This document shows, piece by piece, positions 42,160-50,642 of a stretch of DNA of 64,000 nucleotides. The notes below the pieces were generated by a model. That model had not been told where the DNA came from and did not search any database. It saw nothing but the letters and a program-made list of their open reading frames with translations. Source of the DNA: JBJEFI01 sp051873875 (GTDB lineage Bacteria; Bacillota; Bacilli; Bacillales; Bacillaceae_G); the NCBI GenBank assembly GCA_051873875.1, contig JBJEFI010000012.1, positions 1 through 64,000 of the forward strand. Reading direction: 5' to 3'. Every line of letters starts with the position of its first letter. Positions within the stretch are counted from its first letter, which is position 1. The position numbers and the translations under genes were made by a program.

Positions 42160-42384
42160 ATGGCAAATGAATTTCGAATTTGTGATGATTGCCAAGCAAC
42201 AAACATTCAAACATTAGTTCCGCGTTTAAAAGAAATAGATAGTGAAGCAGATATCGTAATTGGGTGTCAATCTTACTGTGGGCCAGGTCGTAAAAAGGCG
42301 TTTGCATTTGTAAATAATCGTCCACTTGCGGCTCTTACTGAAGAAGAGTTAATTGTAAAAATTAAACAAAAACTAGGGAAGTAA
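42160..42384 (+). CDS. DUF1450 family small protein (YuzB-like)
   Basis: 74 residues. Four cysteines in two pairs (CDDCQATN near the N-terminus and GCQSYCGPGRKKAFAFVNNRPL) suggest metal or iron-sulfur binding, a feature of the YuzB/YfjT small-protein family with a thioredoxin-like pattern. Biological role unknown. AAAGGAAG is nine bases before the ATG. Single-gene unit with its own terminator. The 289-base gene-free stretch before it holds the divergent start of rsfA; I see nothing else definite there. Confidence 0.8.
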   Translation: MANEFRICDDCQATNIQTLVPRLKEIDSEADIVIGCQSYCGPGRKKAFAFVNNRPLAALTEEELIVKIKQKLGK

Positions 42385-42396
42385 TATTCTGTTGAT

Positions 42397-42450
42397 AAAA
42401 AGATTAAGGAATGAAGGGAAAAGATACACCTTTATTTTTTAATCTTTTTT
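42397..42450 (+). terminator. Intrinsic terminator after the DUF1450 gene
   Basis: An 11-bp outer stem (AAAAAGATTAA at 42397-42407 with TTAATCTTTTT at 42439-42449) and seven T residues. The 31-base loop makes it less certain. Confidence 0.65.
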
Positions 42451-42647
42451 TACATGGAGATAATAGGTTTCATTTTCGAGAGGAAGAAATGTTTGGTATA
42501 GTATTTATATAGAAAGTTTCTACAAATGTTTAATGTTTAAAGATATCGTCGAATATTTTCGGAAAATAATAGAGGCGGATGAGGGATTCTGATGCTATTT
42601 TTCGTTATAATAGAAATAAGAAATTCATAAAAGAAAGGAGCTGTAAC

Positions 42648-43934
42648 ATGAGTTATGCAACTGAAAAATTAACAGAAGAGAAAGTATTTAAAGATCCAGT
42701 TCATCGCTATATTCATGTTCGCGATCAAGTGATATGGGATTTAATCGGAACAGCAGAGTTTCAACGGTTACGCCGTATAAAACAGTTAGGAACAACGTAT
42801 TTAACTTTTCATGGTGCAGAGCATAGTCGATTTAGTCACTCATTAGGTGTATATGAAATCGTTCGTCGTTTAATTAATGTCTTTGAGGAACGATCAGAGT
42901 GGAATAAAGAAGATCGATTATTATGCTTATGTGCAGCTCTCCTACACGATGTAGGGCATGGTCCATTTTCTCACGCCTTTGAAAAAGTATTTAATTTAGA
43001 CCATGAACAGTTTACTCAAAGCATTATTGAAGGAGATACAGAAATTAATCGTATCCTTCAAAAAGTGAGCAGTACCTTCCCTAAAGAAGTATCAGATATA
43101 ATTGGAAAACGTTCCAATAATAAACTTGTTATTAGTATGATTTCAAGTCAAATTGATGCAGATCGAATGGATTATTTGTTGCGAGATGCTTATTTTACAG
43201 GGGTTAGCTATGGTAATTTTGATTTGGAGCGGATTTTGCGTGTTATGAGACCACAGCAAGATCAAATTGTTATTAAATCAAGTGGAATGCACGCAGTAGA
43301 AGATTATATTATGAGCCGTTATCAAATGTATTGGCAAGTTTATTTTCATCCAGTTAGTCGAAGTGCAGAAGTGATTTTAACGAAAATTTTACATCGGGCA
43401 AAAGCGTTATATGAACAAAGTTATACATTTACATATGCACCTGTTCATTTCGGTTCATTTTTTGAAAATAATCCTACATTAGAAGAGTATTTAAAATTAG
43501 ATGAATCCGTTGTGCTATATTATTTTCATGTTTGGCAAGATGAAGAAGATAAAATTTTAGCTGATTTATGTCGTCGTTATTTAAATCGTAATTTGTTCAA
43601 ATACGTAGAGTTTGCCGAAGGGTTACATTACAATAAATTTGTAGAACTAACAAATCTATTTCGAAAAGCAGGATATGATCCAGACTATTATTTAGTTGTT
43701 GATTCATCAACAGATTTACCATATGACTATTACCGAACTGGGGAAGGTGGCACAAGGTTGCCAATTTTATTGCAAAAACCAAATGGAGATTTACGAGAAT
43801 TGTCTCGGGAATCGGATGTTGTAGAAGCAATTTCAGGAAAAAAACGAACAGATCAAAAGCTATATTTTCCGGCTGATATTTTTGATTCAAAGAAGAAAAA
43901 AATAAAGGATCAGATTTTAGAAATTTTACGATAA
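42648..43934 (+). CDS. ywfO: HD-domain phosphohydrolase YwfO
   Basis: 428 residues. The HD superfamily metal site is AALLHDVGHGPFSH (His100, Asp101), with an upstream His in GAEHSRFSHSLGVYE. SQIDADRMDYLLRDAYFTG is another conserved HD segment. Homologues show dNTP triphosphohydrolase-like structure; the cellular role is uncertain. The frame is open from 42579, but AAAGGAG 10 bases before ATG 42648 and the conserved N-terminus favour this start. Confidence 0.9.
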   Translation: MSYATEKLTEEKVFKDPVHRYIHVRDQVIWDLIGTAEFQRLRRIKQLGTTYLTFHGAEHSRFSHSLGVYEIVRRLINVFEERSEWNKEDRLLCLCAALLHDVGHGPFSHAFEKVFNLDHEQFTQSIIEGDTEINRILQKVSSTFPKEVSDIIGKRSNNKLVISMISSQIDADRMDYLLRDAYFTGVSYGNFDLERILRVMRPQQDQIVIKSSGMHAVEDYIMSRYQMYWQVYFHPVSRSAEVILTKILHRAKALYEQSYTFTYAPVHFGSFFENNPTLEEYLKLDESVVLYYFHVWQDEEDKILADLCRRYLNRNLFKYVEFAEGLHYNKFVELTNLFRKAGYDPDYYLVVDSSTDLPYDYYRTGEGGTRLPILLQKPNGDLRELSRESDVVEAISGKKRTDQKLYFPADIFDSKKKKIKDQILEILR

Positions 43935-44000
43935 AAAGATTGAGGGAAATGAGCATGTTTCTTATTTGTTGAGAATAAAAGAGGTAGTAGTGATTTTGTG

Positions 44001-44075
44001 CATAACTTGCAGTGGCTCATTCCAACTATCTTGCAGTTGCGATGATAGTGGAATGAAACCTATGTACAAGTTGTA
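44001..44075. repeat. Long imperfect hairpin between ywfO and ywhB
   Basis: CATTCCAACTATC (about 44018-44030) pairs with GATAGTGGAATG (44044-44055) with one extra base. An outer AACTTG (44004-44009) with CAAGTT extends the fold. There is no T-tract on either strand, so it is a structured element between convergent genes and may stop both only weakly. Confidence 0.4.
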
Positions 44076-44079
44076 GTTA

Positions 44080-44265
44080 TTACATATCGCTTAAACGTTT
44101 TCCGCCTAATGCGTAGTGATTCTTTGTCATTTCTTCAATGAAAACGACAATTTTTTCTTCAGGCGCACCTGTTGTTTCGCTAACAGCAGCAGTTACTTTT
44201 TCAACTAGTGCTTTCTTTTGTTCTTCTGTACGGCCTTCAAGCATTTTTACTGTAACGTATGGCAT
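44080..44265 (-). CDS. ywhB: 4-oxalocrotonate tautomerase family protein
   Basis: 61 residues. After removal of the initiator Met the N-terminal Pro (MPYVTVKMLEGRT) is the catalytic base of the tautomerase superfamily. The beta-alpha-beta pattern and the Lys/Arg of EGRTEEQKKALVEKV and the KNHYALGGKR end are typical. The frame opens 17 codons earlier, but only the AAAGGAGAGG placed before this ATG and the required N-terminal Pro make sense. B. subtilis ywhB has the same neighbours (ywhC). The physiological substrate is unknown. Confidence 0.93.
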   Translation of the reverse strand: MPYVTVKMLEGRTEEQKKALVEKVTAAVSETTGAPEEKIVVFIEEMTKNHYALGGKRLSDM

Positions 44266-44368
44266 TTGAACCTCTCCTTTAGTATGTATTTTTCTACAGT
44301 CCTTAGTATAGCCCATATTAATGTGTTTTTCATTTAAATTTTAGAAAAGAAGGGTGAGAGTAAAACAG

Positions 44369-45040
44369 GTGGAAAATCTTTTAGCATTTCCATTGGCGCA
44401 ATTGCCATTCGTATTAATGACAATAATCGTTGCATTTTCAATTCATGAGTTTTCTCATGCATTTGTAGCATATAAATTTGGTGATCCAACTGCTAAAAAC
44501 CAAGGAAGATTAACATTATCACCCCTTGTTCATTTAGATTTTGTTGGGACATTGCTATTGCTGTTTTTAGGGTTTGGATGGGCAAAGCCAGTACCAGTAA
44601 ATCGTTATTATTTTAAACATCCACGTTTTGCTAGTATTTTAGTAACACTTGCCGGACCGATGAGTAATTTGGTTATTGCCTTTCTTGCCTTAATTATGCG
44701 TAATATATTAATTGTATCTCATTTTAGTGCCTATGTTCCGACAGCATTCTCGGAAGCAATGTTTACGTTTTTTTCGATTTTTATTTCACTAAATGTAGTA
44801 TTGGCTGTATTTAATATGTTGCCAATTCCACCATTAGATGGCTATCGTATTTTAGAAGAAGTATTACCAAAAAAGTTAAGAATAAAATTAAACCAATATG
44901 AAGTGTATGGTTCGATTTTATTTCTTATTCTTGTTATTACACCATTAGGAAATTATACGATTCAACCACTATTTAATACGGTTGTTCCTTTTGTGCTTAT
45001 GATTATGCAAAACGCTCTTTATCCAATTTTTGGATTTTGA
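44369..45040 (+). CDS. ywhC: Site-2 protease family membrane metalloprotease (YwhC)
   Basis: About 223 residues and six hydrophobic segments. The zinc motif HExxH is in SIHEFSHAFVAY, and the third ligand region NMLPIPPLDGYRIL is the NPxxDG-like motif. The M50 family cleaves membrane-bound substrates; the YwhC substrate is not known. GTG at 44369 is chosen because AAGGGTGAG precedes it at 11 bases; GTG 44354 sits inside that site. The ywhD gene follows 23 bases on and is probably cotranscribed. Confidence 0.9.
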   Translation: MENLLAFPLAQLPFVLMTIIVAFSIHEFSHAFVAYKFGDPTAKNQGRLTLSPLVHLDFVGTLLLLFLGFGWAKPVPVNRYYFKHPRFASILVTLAGPMSNLVIAFLALIMRNILIVSHFSAYVPTAFSEAMFTFFSIFISLNVVLAVFNMLPIPPLDGYRILEEVLPKKLRIKLNQYEVYGSILFLILVITPLGNYTIQPLFNTVVPFVLMIMQNALYPIFGF

Positions 45041-45063
45041 TTAGAAAGTGAGGACGTAAGAAG

Positions 45064-45576
45064 ATGTCAGAGAAAAAGAAAGTAAGCTTTAATATTTTAA
45101 AAAATGATTCTACAAGTGGCCATGGTGGATATGGTGTAGGTTCCATTAGTTTAGAAAATGTTTCACCTGTATTTATTGATATTGAGGCAGGAGAAGCTTT
45201 CGTAGATATCGGTGCCATGCATGCCCGAAGTGTAGTTGAAAAGGGGATTAAATTTTCGCCAAATAAAGAAAATGTACCAAATCCAAAGCCATATTGGCTT
45301 GTATGGGTAACAATTGAGCGTCTGGAAACAGGAGCTTATTATGCAGGTGTAACAGCTTGTGAAATGACAGTTGACCGTGAAAATCGTCGCGGCTATAAGT
45401 CTTTGCCAGAGCATGTTAACCGTATGGATAAATCATTAAAACGTCATATTATCGTTGATCATATGGATGATGCATCAAAAGAGATATTAGCAAATTTCTT
45501 AAAAAACCATGATAACGGTATGTGGGAGCGTTCAAGTGAGAAGTTAAAGAAAGATTTAAATTCGGACCTAGCATAA
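45064..45576 (+). CDS. ywhD: YwhD family protein
   Basis: 170 residues, soluble, conserved in bacilli next to ywhC, function unknown. Features: N-terminal KKVSFNILKNDSTSGHGGYGVGSISLENVSPV, a central WLVWVTIERLETGAYYAGVTACEM strand region and a helical Lys-rich C-terminus. No catalytic signature is visible. Start ATG follows GTGAGGACGTAAG. Last gene of the ywhC-ywhD pair; closed by the hairpin at 45659. Confidence 0.88.
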   Translation: MSEKKKVSFNILKNDSTSGHGGYGVGSISLENVSPVFIDIEAGEAFVDIGAMHARSVVEKGIKFSPNKENVPNPKPYWLVWVTIERLETGAYYAGVTACEMTVDRENRRGYKSLPEHVNRMDKSLKRHIIVDHMDDASKEILANFLKNHDNGMWERSSEKLKKDLNSDLA

Positions 45577-45658
45577 ATTTTGCATAATAGTGACTGAATA
45601 CAGTAAAATAGAGCCAAGCTAATACGAACAAAAATCGCGTATAGCTAGGACATTCATA

Positions 45659-45697
45659 AGCCCACGACTATATTCCCTATGTCGTGGGCTATTTTTT
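45659..45697 (+). terminator. Intrinsic terminator after ywhD
   Basis: A 10-bp stem (AGCCCACGAC at 45659-45668 with GTCGTGGGCT at 45681-45690) and a T run (45692-45697). Confidence 0.88.
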
Positions 45698-45698
45698 G

Positions 45699-47729
45699 TT
45701 AATGAAAAAAGTTACCAATCCAACTTTTTTTTGTAGGCATTTTTTTCGTTTCTTTATTTTTTGGTTTAGAAGAATGAGTTGTACAAACTTCCGTTGGTTC
45801 CGTTCCTTTTTTATAATAAACAGTTCGAGTAAGAGAGCAAGCTTGACTTGCTTTTTTTCCTGAATGGGGGTCAATAACAACACTAACGACACCTTTTGGA
45901 ATGGAAACTTGCTCTTCTTTTTGTTGTTGAAGTGATTTTTCCATAACAGCTAACCAAATTTGCTTCGCATATCGATATTCTTGAATATTTTTTAAGTGTT
46001 GATTATCGTCATAGCCAATCCATACACCTGTTAAAAGGTCATTTGTAAAACCGATCATCCAACTATCCGTATTTGTAGAACCAGATTTTCCACTATAGGA
46101 ATGAGTAATTTCATCGGCAATGTCTGCACCGGTGACATTCGTATAGCTAGTTAAATTTTTTTCAAACATTCCTTTCATTAAATCTCCTAAAATAAAAGTA
46201 GATTCCTTTTTTGCTATTTGCTTTGTCGGTTCTTTTCGTTCGTATAAGACGGTTCCATTTCGGTCTTCAATACGTGTAATAAAGGCCGGTATAGTTTCTT
46301 TACCTTTATTGGCAAGGATACTATAGGCATTCATTAATTCGATTGGTTTGACTAATGAAGTGCCAAGAGCGAGAGAAGGAACAGCTTCTAATTCCGTTTG
46401 TAAGTGAAAAGATTTTGCTGTTTGAACAAAGCTTTTTTCACCGATAGCTTGCAGTGTCTTCGTAGCATAAATATTATCAGATAGGGCAAGGGCTTCTAGC
46501 ATGGTAATGTTACGATTAGCATAGGTGCGAGAAGCATTATTAGGCGCATATTTATCCCCATCATCATCAATTTTTAAATTTGTTTTTTCACTTTTTAAAG
46601 AAGTGGATGGCGTAAAGCCATTTTCTAAAGCGGTGTAGTACAGCAATGGCTTCATGGTGGAACCAGGCTGACGCATTGCTTGGGTAATGCGATTAAATTG
46701 AGTTTTATTGTAATCTTTTCCACCAGCTAATCCTTTTACTTCCCCTGTTTTTGGATTTTGAACGAGAACAGCACCTTCGATTGTACTAGTAGCTGGAATC
46801 GTCTCTTGTAGGGCTACTTCAATATTTTTTTGAATTTGTTTATTTAACGTTGTATAAACTCGCAATCCGCCTTGAAGAATTTGCTTCGTTGATAAATGGG
46901 CTTCCGTTTTTAGATGAGCTTTAACGGTATCGATAAAATAAAGACCTAGCGTATCCTCTTCTTTTTTTTCGTTTTTTGCAAATGTTAATGGTTCAGCGAG
47001 TGCTTCTTTATATTGTTTTTTCGTGATTCGTTTTTGGTCGTACATTTGCCTCAAAATAAGTTGTTGTCGTTGTATAGCACTTTTTTCATCGATAAAGGGA
47101 GAAAAGATACTTGGATTCTTTGGAATACCAGCTAATAAGGCACTTTCGGCGATGGTTAATTGTTTTACTTCTTTCCCAAAATAAGTTTGGGAGGCAGCCT
47201 CAATACCGTAAGCGCGAAATCCATAATAAATAGTGTTTAAATAGTTTTCAAGAATCTCCTTTTTTGATAAATTTTGTTCTAGGCGAATTGTATAAAGTGC
47301 TTCTTTTATTTTTCTTGTCCACGTTTTTTCATGTTCTAAGTATAAGTTTCGAGCTAATTGTTGTGTGATTGTGCTAGCGCCTTGAACTTTCGACATTGCT
47401 TTAATATCAGCGACAATAGCGCCACCAATTCGAATATAATCAAAGCCGTGATGCCCATAAAAATGTTGGTCTTCTGTTGCTAACGTTGCATCAATAAGTG
47501 CTGGTTGAATGTCTTTTAACGGAACCCAATGCCGATTTTCATCCTCATACTGATGAGAGAGTGGCTCGCCGTCATCACTATAAATAATTGTCGTCTCCCC
47601 AATGTTAATAGGTGGAATACCGGCTACTTTAAAAATGGTAGAAACGATAAAGGATATGCTGACATAGACAAGAAATACGAACAAAGAGATAAAAATAAAT
47701 GCACGAATATATGGAATAGCCCGTTTCAT
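45699..47729 (-). CDS. pbpG: Class A penicillin-binding protein (PbpG/PBP2d type)
   Basis: 676 residues. One N-terminal membrane anchor (about 8-30), then GT51 with ATEDQHFYGHHGFD and QGASTITQQLARN, then transpeptidase with SxxK as STMK (in RQPGSTMKPLLYY), SxN as SDN (ALSDNIYATK) and KSG as SGKSGSTNTD. The C-terminus ends in a Lys-rich tail (KNKETKKMPTKKSWIGNFFH). Length, order and position after ywhD match B. subtilis PbpG, which is used in sporulation. A second class A PBP lies at 4083. ATG preceded by AGGAGGGACAAAAG. Confidence 0.92.
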   Translation of the reverse strand: MKRAIPYIRAFIFISLFVFLVYVSISFIVSTIFKVAGIPPINIGETTIIYSDDGEPLSHQYEDENRHWVPLKDIQPALIDATLATEDQHFYGHHGFDYIRIGGAIVADIKAMSKVQGASTITQQLARNLYLEHEKTWTRKIKEALYTIRLEQNLSKKEILENYLNTIYYGFRAYGIEAASQTYFGKEVKQLTIAESALLAGIPKNPSIFSPFIDEKSAIQRQQLILRQMYDQKRITKKQYKEALAEPLTFAKNEKKEEDTLGLYFIDTVKAHLKTEAHLSTKQILQGGLRVYTTLNKQIQKNIEVALQETIPATSTIEGAVLVQNPKTGEVKGLAGGKDYNKTQFNRITQAMRQPGSTMKPLLYYTALENGFTPSTSLKSEKTNLKIDDDGDKYAPNNASRTYANRNITMLEALALSDNIYATKTLQAIGEKSFVQTAKSFHLQTELEAVPSLALGTSLVKPIELMNAYSILANKGKETIPAFITRIEDRNGTVLYERKEPTKQIAKKESTFILGDLMKGMFEKNLTSYTNVTGADIADEITHSYSGKSGSTNTDSWMIGFTNDLLTGVWIGYDDNQHLKNIQEYRYAKQIWLAVMEKSLQQQKEEQVSIPKGVVSVVIDPHSGKKASQACSLTRTVYYKKGTEPTEVCTTHSSKPKNKETKKMPTKKSWIGNFFH

Positions 47730-47869
47730 CTTTTGTCCCTCCTAAACTTGTTTTCTATTAGTTAGTATTGGAAGAGAAGGGAGTTATTAAACAGGTTAAT
47801 TTTTCGACAAGATGAGACATTTTTGAAAGTATGGTACAATGAGAAAATTGAAATGAAAGGGTGAATTCG

Positions 47870-48283
47870 TTGAAAGAAGAAGTATCAATTAAGTTTGTAA
47901 CAGAAATTCGTGATCGTCAGCGCAAAGAAAATGTGTCATTTACAACAACAGGAACGTTTTATCAAAAACAAGGAAATGCATATTTAACGTTTCAAGAGCC
48001 GGTAGAAGAAGGCGAAATTCAGACGATTATTAAAATAAAAGAAGATGAGGCACTCATCATGCGTTCTGGGCAAGTATCGATGCGCAATGTTTATCGCCGT
48101 CAATGCGAAACAAAGGGAACGTACCAAAGTAGTGCGGGAACATTTGAAATGACAACAAAAACAGATGCATTTCAATTTGCCTATGATGAAAAAAAGAAAA
48201 GAGGAAAATTATTCTTTTCTTATACATTAATGCTACAAGAACAACACACAGGCCGATATACAATTACAATTATGTTCAAATAA
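47870..48283 (+). CDS. ywiB: YwiB family protein (DUF1934)
   Basis: About 137 residues, a beta-rich protein of calycin-like DUF1934 type. Conserved motifs: VKFVTEIRD-like N-terminus, TTGTFYQKQGNAYLTFQEP, IIKIKEDEALIMRSG and the C-terminal FSYTLMLQEQHTGRYTITIMFK. Function unknown. The TTG at 47870 has AAAGGG eight bases before it; GTG 47861 lies too close to that site. In B. subtilis ywiB is followed by argS; here argS is absent and uvsE comes next. Confidence 0.88.
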   Translation: MKEEVSIKFVTEIRDRQRKENVSFTTTGTFYQKQGNAYLTFQEPVEEGEIQTIIKIKEDEALIMRSGQVSMRNVYRRQCETKGTYQSSAGTFEMTTKTDAFQFAYDEKKKRGKLFFSYTLMLQEQHTGRYTITIMFK

Positions 48284-48286
48284 AAA

Positions 48287-48313
48287 AGTTGCCACGTATA
48301 GGCAACTTCTTTT
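48287..48313. terminator. Bidirectional terminator between ywiB and uvsE
   Basis: An 8-bp stem (AAGTTGCC at 48287-48294 with GGCAACTT at 48302-48309) and 7-base loop, with A-tract left and CTTTT right; short but GC-containing. Confidence 0.75.
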
Positions 48314-49268
48314 ATTTTCCTTCAATTATTCCTCCAGCAATTCGTTTATATCCTCGTTGCTTTCCTAGTTGTTCAACTAACTGAAGGCAAGCTAAATCTT
48401 TTTTCTTTGCTTCAATCATGATATCGAAATTTTTTCCTAATGATTTTGCATAAGTGAAGAAAGGCAATACAAATGCTAAATTAACATAATCTGCATGACT
48501 ACGTACTTCTTTCTCTGACTTAGGAGAAGAAATATGAATTTTTGGAGGCAATCCAGTATGCTCCCATGTTTCAAAGATAGCTGGTAAAAGTTCCTTATAA
48601 GAAACATCTCCAGGATTGGTGATATGATGATGATAGTCAAATACAAAAGGCATTTTTTCTTTTTGACAAATGGCTAATGTTTCTGCGGCTGTATAGGTTT
48701 TATCATCATTTTCTAACGTCATCTGTTTTAGGATGGGGGGTGGCAATTGCTTTATTTGTGTATGGAAACGTTCGATGGCTTTCGATTTATTTCCATAAGC
48801 ACCCCCAACATGAATATTCATATAAGTTTCTTGTGCAATTCCCATTGCTTCAAGAATATCATAATGATATTTCATACTAATTATTGAATTGTCAGTAATA
48901 TGCTGTTGATCACTTGTAAATAACGTAAATTGACCTGGATGGAAGCTAACTCGCAATTGATATTTTTTAACTAAATCACCAATTTCTTTTAATTCATTTT
49001 GAAACAAATGAACAAAATCAAAATCCACTTTTGGGTGTGTTGCCAGTGGAATCATTGATGAAGAAAGTCGATAAAGGGGTATTTCTTGGGAAATATTGTA
49101 GAAAATTGCCCGTAATGTATTCCGAATGTTCGCTGCCGTAATGGCGATAAGTTTTTCTTGCCGTTCAATTTTGTTTAATTCGGTCCATCTTTTATATGTC
49201 ATCGTTTTACTAGGTGCACATTCATAAAGACTAAGGGCATGAGAAACATACCCAAATCGTATTTGCAT
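48312..49268 (-). CDS. uvsE: UV DNA damage endonuclease
   Basis: 318 residues with a TIM-barrel fold of the AP-endonuclease 2 superfamily. UvsE nicks DNA 5' to UV photoproducts in an alternative excision repair route; it is found in spore formers. Metal-ligand regions: VSFHPGQFT, MNIHVGGAYGNK, TLENDDKTYTA, FVFDYHHHITNPGD and KIHISSPKSEKE. The start is ATG 49268; ATGGTGTTTTATA before it is a weak ribosome binding site. clsB lies 22 bases upstream on the same strand, so the two are probably cotranscribed (clsB first). Confidence 0.92.
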   Translation of the reverse strand: MQIRFGYVSHALSLYECAPSKTMTYKRWTELNKIERQEKLIAITAANIRNTLRAIFYNISQEIPLYRLSSSMIPLATHPKVDFDFVHLFQNELKEIGDLVKKYQLRVSFHPGQFTLFTSDQQHITDNSIISMKYHYDILEAMGIAQETYMNIHVGGAYGNKSKAIERFHTQIKQLPPPILKQMTLENDDKTYTAAETLAICQKEKMPFVFDYHHHITNPGDVSYKELLPAIFETWEHTGLPPKIHISSPKSEKEVRSHADYVNLAFVLPFFTYAKSLGKNFDIMIEAKKKDLACLQLVEQLGKQRGYKRIAGGIIEGK

Positions 49269-49290
49269 TATAAAACACCATCTTTTCTAT

Positions 49291-50496
49291 TTAGAGTAAG
49301 GGTGCAAGCAAAACCGCTAACCATTCTTTTATTTTTTGACGAAAAGGGAGGTTGGACAATTGGACAAGAGATACTTCTTGAGAATTAGAAAAATCACTTT
49401 TTAATTCTTCGCTTACTGTTTTAATGAATTGTTGATCATATATAATACAGTTTGCTTCATGATTTAAATATAAACTTCTTAAATCCATATTGGCGGTTCC
49501 AATATCACAAGCATCATTGTCGATTAAGATGATTTTTGCATGGAAAAATCCATCTAAATAATGGTATATATGACAATTTTTATATTTTAATAATTTCCTG
49601 AAATAAGGAAATTCACCTTCTCGAACGAGGGGATGATCTGAAACCAAGGGAACGAGAATTTTAACAGTTATGCCCTTTTTTAATCCATCTATTAAGGCTT
49701 TTGTAATTCTTCTGCCAGGGATAAAATATGGGGTTCCGATAATTATTTCTTCTTTTGCATCATAAATTAACTCAAGAAATGTTTGCTTTAAATAAGCGCC
49801 ATGTGTTGGAACAATTTGATGTTTAGATGGACCAATTGAAAGGGATGGAAAATACATTTTATTATGAAATAAGGCTTCTTTTGTATCATCATACCAATCC
49901 CTCAAAAATTGAGTTTGCAAGTCTTGAACGCCTTCACCAGTTATTTTTAAATGATAATCGCGCCATTTTCCTAATTTTTTATTTTTCCCTAAGTATTCAT
50001 CTCCAATATTAAAACCACCGAGGTAGCCAATTTTGCCATCAATAATTGTTATTTTTCGATGATTTCGTTGGTTTAAAGAATAAAAAAGAAAAGGCAAGCG
50101 AATCGGATGGCAATAAGCAAAAGAAACACCATGTTCCGTTAATTTATGAATATTACCCCTAGATAATTTATGACTGCCAATTCGGTCTACAAGCAAGCGA
50201 ATTTCAATCCCTTTTTTTGCTTGTTCAACGAGCAAATTGATAAACCGGTTACTAATGTCATCATCATTTATAATAAAGAACATAATGTGAACATAATGTT
50301 TTGCACGAACAATATCAGCAAAAAGTTCCTTATACAAGCTAGAACCAACTGTAATTAATTCTAGGTGACTATATCGAAAAGGAAATGTTTGTTTTTTCAA
50401 TTTTTTTAAATGAAAATAACGACCAATTTTTATATCAACGATAATCCATAAGGATAGCAGTAGGATGATAATCAATATTATTTTTATAAATAGCAT
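49291..50496 (-). CDS. clsB: Cardiolipin synthase-type phospholipase D (YwjE/ClsB)
   Basis: About 401 residues. An N-terminal hydrophobic anchor (about 1-20, MLFIKIILIIILLLSLWIIVD) precedes two phospholipase D domains. HKD motif 1 is NHRKITIIDGKIGYLGGFN and motif 2 is FHAKIILIDNDACDIGTANMD. Such enzymes condense two phosphatidylglycerols into cardiolipin. The frame opens 13 codons earlier, but ATGGAGG before ATG 50496 is the right ribosome site. Size and position match B. subtilis ywjE (clsB). Confidence 0.9.
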   Translation of the reverse strand: MLFIKIILIIILLLSLWIIVDIKIGRYFHLKKLKKQTFPFRYSHLELITVGSSLYKELFADIVRAKHYVHIMFFIINDDDISNRFINLLVEQAKKGIEIRLLVDRIGSHKLSRGNIHKLTEHGVSFAYCHPIRLPFLFYSLNQRNHRKITIIDGKIGYLGGFNIGDEYLGKNKKLGKWRDYHLKITGEGVQDLQTQFLRDWYDDTKEALFHNKMYFPSLSIGPSKHQIVPTHGAYLKQTFLELIYDAKEEIIIGTPYFIPGRRITKALIDGLKKGITVKILVPLVSDHPLVREGEFPYFRKLLKYKNCHIYHYLDGFFHAKIILIDNDACDIGTANMDLRSLYLNHEANCIIYDQQFIKTVSEELKSDFSNSQEVSLVQLSNLPFRQKIKEWLAVLLAPLL

Positions 50497-50570
50497 CAAA
50501 ATTCCTCCATATTCCATAACCTGTAGTGTTACCAAATAAAAGGAAAATATGAAATCGCTTTACAAATTAA

Positions 50571-50598
50571 TTGACTGAGTATTCATTCATTATATAAT
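50571..50598 (+). promoter_or_regulatory. fadF promoter with FadR-like operator
   Basis: -35 TTGACT (50571-50576), 16-base spacer, -10 TATAAT (50593-50598). TGACTGAGTATTCATTCA (50572-50589) fits the FadR operator pattern of bacilli (TGAATGA-MTAN-TCATTCA) and overlaps the -35 and spacer, so bound repressor would exclude RNA polymerase. A cre-like sequence with 12 of 14 matches lies at 50550-50563. Confidence 0.7.
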
Positions 50599-50642
50599 AG
50601 AATTGAGAGGGAATTCAGAATTTTTAAAAGGGGGATTGTTTT

